Part shown: positions 7,410 to 15,800 of the stretch, piece after piece
How positions within the stretch are numbered: the first letter of the stretch is position 1
Layout: every line of letters starts with the position of its first letter
Assembly (NCBI GenBank): GCA_910587805.1
Contig: CAJUNM010000018.1
Span: 1-33,862 of the forward strand
Source: an uncultured Christensenellaceae bacterium
Lineage (GTDB): Bacteria > Bacillota > Clostridia > Christensenellales > Pumilibacteraceae
Direction of reading: 5' to 3'
DNA length: 33,862 nucleotides
The notes under the pieces: model-generated
Seen by the model: the letters and a program-made list of their open reading frames with translations, nothing else
Database searches by the model: none
What the model was told of the DNA's origin: nothing
Made by a program: the position numbers and the translations under genes

Positions 7410-7434
7410 GTCGAATATTCGGACAATATTCGAC
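7410..7434. promoter_or_regulatory. Long perfect dyad upstream of the GH78 operon
   Basis: GTCGAATATT and AATATTCGAC (10-bp arms) flank a 5-base spacer. Only a short, interrupted T-run follows, so it is a weak terminator candidate; it is equally plausible as an operator about 60 bp upstream of the -35 box at 7495. Confidence 0.5.
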
Positions 7435-7494
7435 GAGTTATTTTCGGCAGCTTGACAAAAGCATATAAAATTGATCGTTCGCGGGTGAAAAGGG

Positions 7495-7523
7495 TTGCAA
7501 TGCGGCGCGCTTTGTGGTAGAAT
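7495..7523 (+). promoter_or_regulatory. Probable promoter of the GH78-to-M60 operon
   Basis: TTGCAA at 7495-7500, a 17-bp spacer and TAGAAT at 7518-7523. This is a moderate match, with the start site expected near 7530, about 57 nt ahead of the ATG. Confidence 0.6.
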
Positions 7524-7586
7524 ATATTTGCCGATTGTGCGCTGTTTTTGCGTTACAAAAAATTTACGACGCGGCACGAGGTGATA

Positions 7587-9746
7587 ATGAATATCGAAGA
7601 ACCTAACGTAATTTTCGGAAAGTCTAAGTGGATATGGGCGGACGACGGCATGAAAACCGATTCGCACATAATTTTGCGTCGTACGTTTTCGTTCGGCACG
7701 GAGCGTCCGCCGCTGCATGCCGTTTGCAGAGCGGCATGCGATTCGCATTATTACTTGTTCGTAAACGGCAACGCGGTAGTGTGGCACGGCGCGCTCAACC
7801 GCGGCAAGAACGTCTATTACGACGAATTCGATATAGGGAAGTTTTTGATAAAAGGCGACAACGTTATCGTCGCGTACTGCGAGTACTTCGGAAACTCCGG
7901 CAGAGACGTTGTTTCGGGCGACCGCGCGGGTTTTATTTTCGAGTGCAACGATCTCGAAATATACAGCGACCGCAGTTTCGCCGTTTACGAAAACCCCGCG
8001 TACAAAAAACCGCGCCCGTCCAATTGTTTCTATGCCGGATATAATATAGAATACGACGCGTCGCTCGAAGGTCAGATACAAAACCTTCTCGACCCTGCGT
8101 TCAATTCGTCGTTGTTCGTTCCTGCGAGCGAGCTTGACGCTTACCCCGACGCAGTGAACGGAGTGCTGTTGCCGCGGCCGCTGCCGCTCGAGCGGTTCTC
8201 CGCGCAGCCCGTGATAAGCAAGTATAAAAAAACGACCGATCAGTTCAGCGGCGATACCTACGTTATAACTTTGCCGCGCACGATGCACGTCACGCCGTAT
8301 ATGGAAGTGACGGGCAACGGTCAGGAAAAGATAACGATAAAGACAGACCGCACCGATTGCGGCGGTTCGTTCGGTGACGAGCAGAGCGTTTATAAAGCGC
8401 ACAGCATCGAGTATATAACCAAGCCCACGGTCAATATTTTCGAGGGGCTGCTGCCTATGGTCGGGCAGTCGCTTATTTTCACGATGCCCAAAACGGTAAA
8501 AGTGCTCAAGCTCGGCTATCGCGCGCTCGGTTACAATACCGATCCGACTTGCGAGTTCGTTACGAGCGATAAGCGGCTGATGACGCTTTTCGGCAAAGCG
8601 GAAAATACGGTTTACAACTGTTTGGGTTCTACCGTAATGGATACGCCCGAGCGCGAGCGGTCGATGTGGCTCGGCGATGCGTCGGTCACTTCCGAAGCTC
8701 TGTACGTGGCGTTCGCGGACGCCGCGCCGCTCGTTAAAAAGGTGATAGACGACGTTTTGGAAAACTCCGAAGACGATCGTTTGTTCGGCGGCGTGCCGGG
8801 GGGCGTACCCGCGGAGATCCCCGCGCACGGACTTTTGGCGCTCGGCGAGTACGGGCTGTTCGCGCACTACCGCGATTTTGCAGGCGATATGTCGGTATTC
8901 CGCGATTCGTTCGTCAGGCTCGGCGATTATCTGATGACTTGGGAAATGACCGAGCACGGGGTAGCGCCGCGCGGCGGCGACAGGAGCTGGTACGACAACC
9001 TTTACAACGCCGACGAGCGGCTCATCGAGAACGCGCTTTACTATTCGGCGTGCAAGTTCATGAAAAGCATCGGGCTTGCCATAGGCAACAACGAGTTCGA
9101 GGAAACGTTCGACGACCGCATGGAGAACGTTGCCGAGTATATAGAAAGCACTTGGGACGGGCTTGGGTACACGACCGTCGACGGGCGTTACGACGACCGC
9201 GCCAACGCGCTTATCGCGCTGTGCGGGCTTGCGGGCGAGCACGGCTCGGCGGTTGCGCGGCTTTTGTCCGCGGTACAGACCGCGTCGCCGTATTTCGAGT
9301 GGGCGGTTATAGAAGCGCTGCACATGCTCGGCAGGAGCGACCTCGCGTATAATCGGTTCGTATCGCGCTATGCGCTCGCCGCGGAATCGGACGTCGACAC
9401 GCTCGGCGAGGATTTCAACGGCTACGGCAGCAAATGCCAAGGCTATGCGGCGGCGGTGATCAACGAGATAGTAAAGCTGTTTTGCGGCGTCTCGGTAAAA
9501 AACGGCGGAACGGAAATAACCGTAACGCCCGATTTCCACGCGCTGCACGATCTCAAGCTGTCGTTAAAACTCGCGAGCGGCGAGCTTGACGTGCGTTATA
9601 AGCACGGTGACGCGCGAGTGGATATTATAATAGAAAACCGCACGACTGCGACGGTAACGCTCGTCGTCGAGCCGGACAGAATAGGAAGAAACGTCGAAAA
9701 ACGCTCGATAAAGCTTGGCAAGGGGAAAAATAAGTTTGCCATATAG
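7587..9746 (+). CDS. GH78-like glycoside hydrolase (putative alpha-L-rhamnosidase)
   Basis: 719 residues, no signal peptide, so probably cytosolic. The N-terminal region (SKWIWADDG and a beta-rich domain with YYLFVNGN) resembles the carbohydrate-binding part of rhamnosidases. The six-hairpin catalytic domain carries DTPERERSMWLGDAS (352-366), the GH78 motif in which D352 and D364 lie in the active-site region, followed by EIPAHGLLALGEYG and GDRSWYDN. The family releases L-rhamnose by inversion, but fold relatives have other specificities, so the substrate is uncertain. I start at 7587 (MNIEEPNVIFG) because GAGGTGAT sits just upstream; the in-frame ATG at 7548 has no ribosome site. It opens a probable operon: the next gene starts 20 bases after its stop. 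Confidence 0.8.
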   Translation: MNIEEPNVIFGKSKWIWADDGMKTDSHIILRRTFSFGTERPPLHAVCRAACDSHYYLFVNGNAVVWHGALNRGKNVYYDEFDIGKFLIKGDNVIVAYCEYFGNSGRDVVSGDRAGFIFECNDLEIYSDRSFAVYENPAYKKPRPSNCFYAGYNIEYDASLEGQIQNLLDPAFNSSLFVPASELDAYPDAVNGVLLPRPLPLERFSAQPVISKYKKTTDQFSGDTYVITLPRTMHVTPYMEVTGNGQEKITIKTDRTDCGGSFGDEQSVYKAHSIEYITKPTVNIFEGLLPMVGQSLIFTMPKTVKVLKLGYRALGYNTDPTCEFVTSDKRLMTLFGKAENTVYNCLGSTVMDTPERERSMWLGDASVTSEALYVAFADAAPLVKKVIDDVLENSEDDRLFGGVPGGVPAEIPAHGLLALGEYGLFAHYRDFAGDMSVFRDSFVRLGDYLMTWEMTEHGVAPRGGDRSWYDNLYNADERLIENALYYSACKFMKSIGLAIGNNEFEETFDDRMENVAEYIESTWDGLGYTTVDGRYDDRANALIALCGLAGEHGSAVARLLSAVQTASPYFEWAVIEALHMLGRSDLAYNRFVSRYALAAESDVDTLGEDFNGYGSKCQGYAAAVINEIVKLFCGVSVKNGGTEITVTPDFHALHDLKLSLKLASGELDVRYKHGDARVDIIIENRTTATVTLVVEPDRIGRNVEKRSIKLGKGKNKFAI

Positions 9747-9765
9747 CCGAGTTTTCAGGTGATTC

Positions 9766-11067
9766 ATGAAACAAAAAATTTTACTGACATTTATAGAATC
9801 GGGGTTCGGGCATATTTCGTCTATGAACAGCGTTTACGACGCGCTCAAAGAAAAATACTCCGATTACTACGATATAGAAAAGAGCTACATCATGCGTGAG
9901 GACGGCTACAAGTCGCTCAAGTGGATGGAGTCTTTTATTACCAAACAGGTGCAAAACACAAACGGGATACCCGGTTTCGGCAAGTTCGTGTTTCCGTTTA
10001 TCAAGTTTCTCGGCGGGCATAAGCTTTTGCGGTTTTTCCACAGACAGATGGCGCGCAAATCGTTTGCCGAAGGGTTGCAAGCGCTAAAGAACCGCGCGCC
10101 GGACGTTATCGTAACGAATCATTATTTCACCGATCTTTTGGCTGTGGAGTATAAACGCCGCATAAATCCCGACGTAGTGGTAGTCAATTACAATCCCGAT
10201 AATACGCTGCATTCGTTCTGGGATAACCGCGACGGCGTGTTTATAGTCAACAACGAGTATGCCTACGAAATGGCGTTGAAGTACAAGTTCAAGCGCGAAA
10301 ACCTAAGGCTCGTAACGCCGTGCGTGCGCGAGTGCGTGGAAAAATGCACGCTGTCGCGCGAGCTGCTCCGCGAAAAGCACGGCTTGCCCGCGGATAAATT
10401 CACCGTCGTGCTTGCCGACGGCGCGTACATGATGGGCAGAGGTCCGAGGTTCGCTAAAAAGCTGATAAAGAGCGGATTGCCCATAACGCTGTGCATAATC
10501 GCCGGAAACAATATTGATCGATACAATTATTTCAAAGCGGTTGCCGACGGAAAAAAGCGGCTCAAGGTAAAAGACGGCATGACGCTCAAGGTTTATCCGT
10601 TCCTCGACGACGCGTATGAACTGTACGGCGCGGCGGATCTGTTTTTGACCAAGGGCGGACCTAACGCGGTGCTCGACAGCGTGTATATGAATACGCCCGT
10701 CATGATAAACTACTGTCCGCACGTTATAGAGGAATCGACTGCGCGCGTATTCGTGAAAACGCTCGGCACGGGCGAAACGGCGTTTACTTCGGGCAGAGCG
10801 GTAAAACGCATCAGGCAATTGATGTCGGATAACGCGCCGCTTTTGGCTTACGAGCGGAATATCCGCAAACTCGTCGAAAAGGGCAACGGCGTTTCGGCTA
10901 CGGCAAAGATAGTGCACGAGGAGGCTACTGCAAAGCGCGACGAACTGAAAAAGCGCGGCGTTTACTACGACGAACCGATACCGTCTATATCGGCGGACGA
11001 TGCGCCCGATATAATGGTGGCGGTCATGGCTGACGAAAACGCAGATACGGAGATAGCGGTGCGATGA
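9766..11067 (+). CDS. GT28-like lipid glycosyltransferase (MGDG synthase/UgtP-like)
   Basis: 433 residues with a GT-B fold. The N-terminal segment ILLTFIESGFGHISSMNSV matches the acceptor-side GxGH loop of MGDG synthase and processive diacylglycerol glucosyltransferases. The C-terminal nucleotide-sugar site is LFLTKGGPNAVLDS (K296, G297, G298), followed by the expected PVMINY. These enzymes add a hexose to diacylglycerol at the inner membrane face, making the glycolipid used as membrane lipid or teichoic-acid anchor. A related glycosyltransferase with another acceptor cannot be excluded. The last 45 residues are an acidic low-complexity tail. AGGTGATTC precedes the ATG. Its stop overlaps the next ATG (11064), tying it tightly to a PlsC-like acyltransferase, which supports a lipid role. 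Confidence 0.8.
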   Translation: MKQKILLTFIESGFGHISSMNSVYDALKEKYSDYYDIEKSYIMREDGYKSLKWMESFITKQVQNTNGIPGFGKFVFPFIKFLGGHKLLRFFHRQMARKSFAEGLQALKNRAPDVIVTNHYFTDLLAVEYKRRINPDVVVVNYNPDNTLHSFWDNRDGVFIVNNEYAYEMALKYKFKRENLRLVTPCVRECVEKCTLSRELLREKHGLPADKFTVVLADGAYMMGRGPRFAKKLIKSGLPITLCIIAGNNIDRYNYFKAVADGKKRLKVKDGMTLKVYPFLDDAYELYGAADLFLTKGGPNAVLDSVYMNTPVMINYCPHVIEESTARVFVKTLGTGETAFTSGRAVKRIRQLMSDNAPLLAYERNIRKLVEKGNGVSATAKIVHEEATAKRDELKKRGVYYDEPIPSISADDAPDIMVAVMADENADTEIAVR

Positions 11068-12011
11068 GTACCGAGAAGTACAAAAGGTTTTTCAAGCGGC
11101 TGTACGACGACGGGCAGATCCCCGAAGACCTGTACATACGGCTGCAAGCCGAGATCGTCAAGGACGGCAAAATGACCAAGCGCGTTTACGGCGTGTTTTT
11201 GAAAGAGCTGGAGCGGCGGCGCATGTTCGACGTGGACGGCACTCCGTACGACACGAAAAACAGCGCGGTCACCGACGGAAATTATCCGTTTTTGCGCAAG
11301 CAAACCGCCGTCGGTAAATTCTTTCACGCGATATGGATAGGTTTCGTAAAAGTTATGTGCGGACTGTTGTGCGGCATATACTACGGAGCGTGGCGCGTGC
11401 GCGGCAAAGAGCATTTCAAGGGGCTTAAAGGCTGTATCACCACGTCCAACCATATCGATTATCTGGACACCTGCCTGACCGTGCGCGTCACGGGCTGTAA
11501 AAAGTTTTGCGTGATCATAGCTCCGCATAACTGCAAGAACGATTTTTTCGGGTGGGCGTACAAAAAGACGGGAGCGGTCCCGCTGCCGAGCGCGCCGAGC
11601 GGATTCAAGCCGTTCTGCGAAGCGCTCGAGAGCGAGCGCGACCGCGGCGCGGCGATTCACTTTTACGCCGAGCAGAGCATGTGGCATTTTTACGATAAGC
11701 CGCGCCCGTATAAGGACGGAGCGTTCTTCTATGCGGACAAGCTCGATATTCCCGTCGTGCCGGTGCTGTACTGCGTGCGCGAACCGAAAGGACTGCGCAA
11801 GCTGTTGCACCTGCCCAAGATAACAATGGCGGCGGGCGAGCCGCAATACGTTAACCGTGACATTCCGGGCAGACTGAGAAAAGCGGAGCTGTGCGAGCGC
11901 GTAGAGCGCGAGACCGCCAGACTATACGAGGATATTACGGGCAAAAAAGCGGAGTACCTGCCGTGCGCGCCCGAATTTATCGAAACCGACAATACAAATA
12001 AGGCAACCTAA
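11064..12011 (+). CDS. PlsC-like 1-acylglycerol-phosphate acyltransferase family protein
   Basis: 315 residues. The catalytic HX4D box is NHIDYLD (H130, D135). The second conserved block, normally FPEGTRS, is degenerate here: FYAEQSMW with E203; this variant is seen in a subset of PlsC-like proteins. Block IV is IPVVPVLY. A hydrophobic segment (HAIWIGFVKVMCGLLCGIYYG) before the box is a likely membrane anchor. The first 90 residues are charged and not typical of PlsC. The family transfers an acyl group from acyl-ACP or acyl-CoA to a lysophospholipid or related acceptor at the cytosolic membrane face. It overlaps the glycosyltransferase by 4 nt (ATGA) and is followed after 10 nt by parA. The acceptor, lysophosphatidate or a glycolipid, is unknown. 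Confidence 0.8.
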   Translation: MSTEKYKRFFKRLYDDGQIPEDLYIRLQAEIVKDGKMTKRVYGVFLKELERRRMFDVDGTPYDTKNSAVTDGNYPFLRKQTAVGKFFHAIWIGFVKVMCGLLCGIYYGAWRVRGKEHFKGLKGCITTSNHIDYLDTCLTVRVTGCKKFCVIIAPHNCKNDFFGWAYKKTGAVPLPSAPSGFKPFCEALESERDRGAAIHFYAEQSMWHFYDKPRPYKDGAFFYADKLDIPVVPVLYCVREPKGLRKLLHLPKITMAAGEPQYVNRDIPGRLRKAELCERVERETARLYEDITGKKAEYLPCAPEFIETDNTNKAT

Positions 12012-12021
12012 GAGGAGTACC

Positions 12022-12837
12022 ATGGCAAAAATCATTGCAATAGCCAACCAAAAGGGCGGCGTGGGCAAAACGACCACGTGTATCAATATCGCCGCGTTTC
12101 TCGCCGCGTTCGGCAAACGCGTGCTGATCATCGACAACGATCCGCAGGGTAACGCTTCGAGCGGTCTCGGCATAGAAAAGCATAAGGTAAAACGTTCGGT
12201 GTACAGCCTTATAGTAGGCGACTGCACCGTTCGCGAAACCATCATGCACACATCGGTCGAAGGCTTGGACATAATCCCGTCCAACATCGATCTCGCAGGC
12301 GCGGAGATAGAGCTTGTCAATCTCGAGAGCCGAGAAAAACTGCTCAAGACCGCGCTCGCACCCATCGATAAGGATTACGATTACATATTTATCGATTGCC
12401 CGCCGTTTATCGGTTTGCTTACGCTCAACGCGCTCACCGCGGCAAATTCGATACTTATTCCGATGCAGGGCGAGTATTTCGCGCTCGAGGGATTGAGCCA
12501 GCTCATGAACACGATCAAGCTGACCAAAAAGATACTCAACCCGTCGCTCGATATAGAAGGCGTTGTTGTAACGATGTTCAGTTCGCGCACGAACCTCGTA
12601 AACTCGGTTGCGGAAGAGATCACGCACTACTTCGGCAAAAAAGCGTTTTCGACGCGCATACCGCGCAGCGTGCGGCTCGCGGAAGCGCCGTCGTTCGGTA
12701 TGCCGATCACGCAGTTCGACCCCACGTCTACGGGCGGTATCGCGTACAAAAACCTCGCGGAAGAGATGCTCAACCGCAACCGCGATACGTACACGCCGAT
12801 AAAGAATCTTTCCGCGCTTAAGAGAAAAATAAAATAG
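12022..12837 (+). CDS. soj: ParA/Soj chromosome-partitioning ATPase
   Basis: 271 residues. The deviant Walker A is KGGVGKTT (K11 to T18, with signature lysine K11), switch I is IIDNDPQGNAS and Walker B is IFIDCPP. The block LIPMQGEYFALEGLSQL and the C-terminal PRSVRLAEAPSFGMPITQFDP are characteristic of chromosomal Soj/ParA and not of MinD or of type Ib plasmid ParA. The protein binds DNA and membrane-proximal cargo through ATP-dependent dimerisation and normally works with ParB/Spo0J. No parB lies in this window; the gene sits between an acyltransferase and a surface protease. It has a good GAGGAG ribosome site. Either parB is elsewhere, or this copy positions other cargo. Confidence 0.92.
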   Translation: MAKIIAIANQKGGVGKTTTCINIAAFLAAFGKRVLIIDNDPQGNASSGLGIEKHKVKRSVYSLIVGDCTVRETIMHTSVEGLDIIPSNIDLAGAEIELVNLESREKLLKTALAPIDKDYDYIFIDCPPFIGLLTLNALTAANSILIPMQGEYFALEGLSQLMNTIKLTKKILNPSLDIEGVVVTMFSSRTNLVNSVAEEITHYFGKKAFSTRIPRSVRLAEAPSFGMPITQFDPTSTGGIAYKNLAEEMLNRNRDTYTPIKNLSALKRKIK

Positions 12838-12864
12838 GAGCATAAACTTTTACAGCGAGGCTTT

Positions 12865-15800
12865 ATGAAACAAAAAGCTAACACAAAAACCAAAAGCATG
12901 GATAAGCGCAAGCTTATCATAATAACATCGTGCGTTGCGGCGGCGCTCGCCGTCGGCATTGTGCTGTCGATAGTGCTTGCGGTGGTATTGCCGCTGATTT
13001 CGGGCGGCAAGGGCTACGATTCTTTCCGCGCGCCAGAAAACGCGCTGCCTACCGAGGAAAAATTCGCGCTGCAAAAATATGATTACGACAGCTTGTCCGA
13101 CGTGCAGGTAACAATGCGCGCCGACGTCATGAACGTGACGAAACGCGATCTCCCGCGCCCCGTTCCCGAGATTGTGAGCGACGATTTTTCTATCACCTAC
13201 GATACCGATACGCATGAGCTCAAAGCTGTGTACGGCGAACTCGTAAAAAGCTCGGGCACGCTCAAATCGGCGTCCATAAGCTTCAATCCCGATGCCTATC
13301 CTTCGCCGAGCAAGGCTGTTTCTTCCGCGGCGTACGCGCAGGCGGCTGCGGCGGCGGGCGTAAGCGAAGCCGATTATTTCTCGTATTTCAAATACATGCT
13401 TTTGACTCAGGGTCAGCACCTTGCCGTCGAAGCGCAGCAGATGTCGGCAAACGGCACGCTCACGCAGGAATGGCTCAAAAAGCATCCTTCCGCCGACGCG
13501 CAATACGGCGCGGTACTCGGCGAGAATAACGCCGTAGAAAAAGAGATAACGCTCGATCCGCTTTATCGTTCGGCACACGCAACGGGATTGTATCTGCCTG
13601 CGGGCGAACTTGTGACGGTCAAAGTCGAAGGGCTTAAAGCGGGCGAAAAGATCTCCATGATAGTGGGGCGTCAAAACTCGCTCGCATGGCGCGGCGCGGC
13701 GGACGCCGGCGCTTTCAACGCTTTGACCGGCGGACTGAAAAATGTTAAAGCCGCGCCGAGCGACGCATTCTTTATTCAAGCGGACGTATTGACTGCAAAC
13801 GGGGATTTTTTCAAGTACAACAGCGGCGACAGCACGCCGTATCTCCAAAGTCAGTGGAAACGACAGAACACGCGCGCGCCGTGGATGTCCGCCGAATTCG
13901 TGTTCGACGGCAACGGCGAATATAAGATAGGCACGGCGTTCGGCGGTATCATGCACATAAACCCGCGCAATTGCTATTCGCATGCAAAAACCACCATAAC
14001 GGGCGCAGTGGAAACGCCGCACTATATCCTCGGCGTTACTACGCCCGAGTATTTCGACAAATATCTTCGCGACGCGCCGGGCGTAGTCGGCGTAATCGAT
14101 ACCGAAAACGGTCAGCTCATCGGTCCGACGGGCGCAATGGGCACAAAAGCGTACTTGCGTCAGATAAAGACCGAAGAAGCGGATAAGCTCGCAATGCTCT
14201 GGCACTCGTTCTTTTCGGTCAACGAGTCGTTTACGGGCGGAACGTACAACCGTCCGAACACGGTTCTGTTCGATCAGCACGTGCCTGCGGGCGCGGCGGT
14301 TGCGCTCGGCGGATACGTGTATGCGTGTCCTACGGGTTGGTATAACACCGCTACGAATTACCGCGCGTTGCTTACCGGCGGGCAGTGGGGCATACTTCAC
14401 GAGATCGGGCATAACCATGCGAGCAGCTACGGCACGTTTTGGGGATTCGGCGACGGGAAAGAGGGCGAAGTTCACAACAACGCGCTCACCACGCTTGCAT
14501 ACATAATGTTCTGCGATCTGGGTACGATGCGCGATGCCAACGGAAACATTCCAGCGGAGCACGGTTTTGTCGCGCACCCGTACAGCTCGCTGAGCGCGTC
14601 TATAAGCGTCATGAACAAGTCGTACACCGACTACAGCCAGAACAATTATTTCGAGATGCTGTCGATGTACTCGAACATAATGCACTCGTTCGGCGCCGAA
14701 AAGTTCTACGAGCTGCTGTATACGTACAAATCGCGTTCGGCGTATCTTTCAGACAAACGCGCGGATTATACGTACCGTTGCGCTATGATATACGGCATGG
14801 ACTTCCGCACGTATTTCAACAAGTATTACAAGGCGAACCTTAACGACGATAAGTTTATACTTAACAACGCCGACGGTACGCAAAGCCGTGAAATTTTGGA
14901 AATGCTCGACGGTCTGCCCGAGTACGAGCCGATAGCGAGTTATTACGCAGGCGGTATAGACGGCGTAAAGACGGGCGGAGATTACAGGATCGCGTTCGGC
15001 GATTACGCGGTGTTCGATCTATTGAACAAAACGATCTGCGCCTTGGATACCGCGGAAAGCAAGGGGTTCGAGATAATCGGCATAGATCAACCCGAGCACG
15101 GGACCGTAGTCGATCTGGGCAACGGCAGATACAGGTATGCGTTCGATAAAAAATATACAGGCACTTTCGATAAGTTCTCATACTATGTAAAAATGAAAAA
15201 TGCGGACGCAACCGTGCATAAGCTCGACGTGCATCTGCGCATAAGCTACAACAGTTCGCGCGTGTCGGTGTACTCGGGAATAAGCGATCCCGGCGTGAGC
15301 GGCGCGCCGCTGTTTGAAAGCTTCGATAACTTGACCGCGCAAATGACGCCCGAGTACGAAAACTCGGCGCTGCCGGGCGTGGCGGCGTACAGCTCGGCGG
15401 CTGGGCAAGTGCGCATTGCGGATTTCCGGTGGAAATCGACGGTGACGGGCGAGGTCGCGCTCGCCGTTGCGGGTTCGGGTTCTATCGCTTTGAGCGTCGG
15501 CTCGGACTTTGCCGCCATGGAGCGCACCAATCTGATATATTCAAACGGCGCAGCCAATCTCGGTAACGCAAGCAATGCGGATAAGTTCAAGCACGTAATG
15601 CGCGTGGAGAAAGGCAATTATTACAACATTCGGCTCGTAACGTCGAATATACGCAGATTGGGTCAAAGCACTTCGGCGAGCGTTGTTATACTTCAGAAGA
15701 ACGGCGAGGTCTGCGCGGAACCCGCTATGGATACCGATGCGGTCAAAAAGCTTTGGGAAGAAGGCGCGCGTTACGCCAATATTCCGCTTGCGGGAGTGTA

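Noticed and set aside
6744..9548. Antisense open frame of 934 codons spanning two genes and the gap between them
   Set aside because: It mirrors strongly codon-biased + strand genes, its product is Arg/His/Val-rich with no motif, and the + strand genes have clear families. The same applies to long antisense frames at 2085-3629, 12850-14685, 24044-26110 and 26180-27649.
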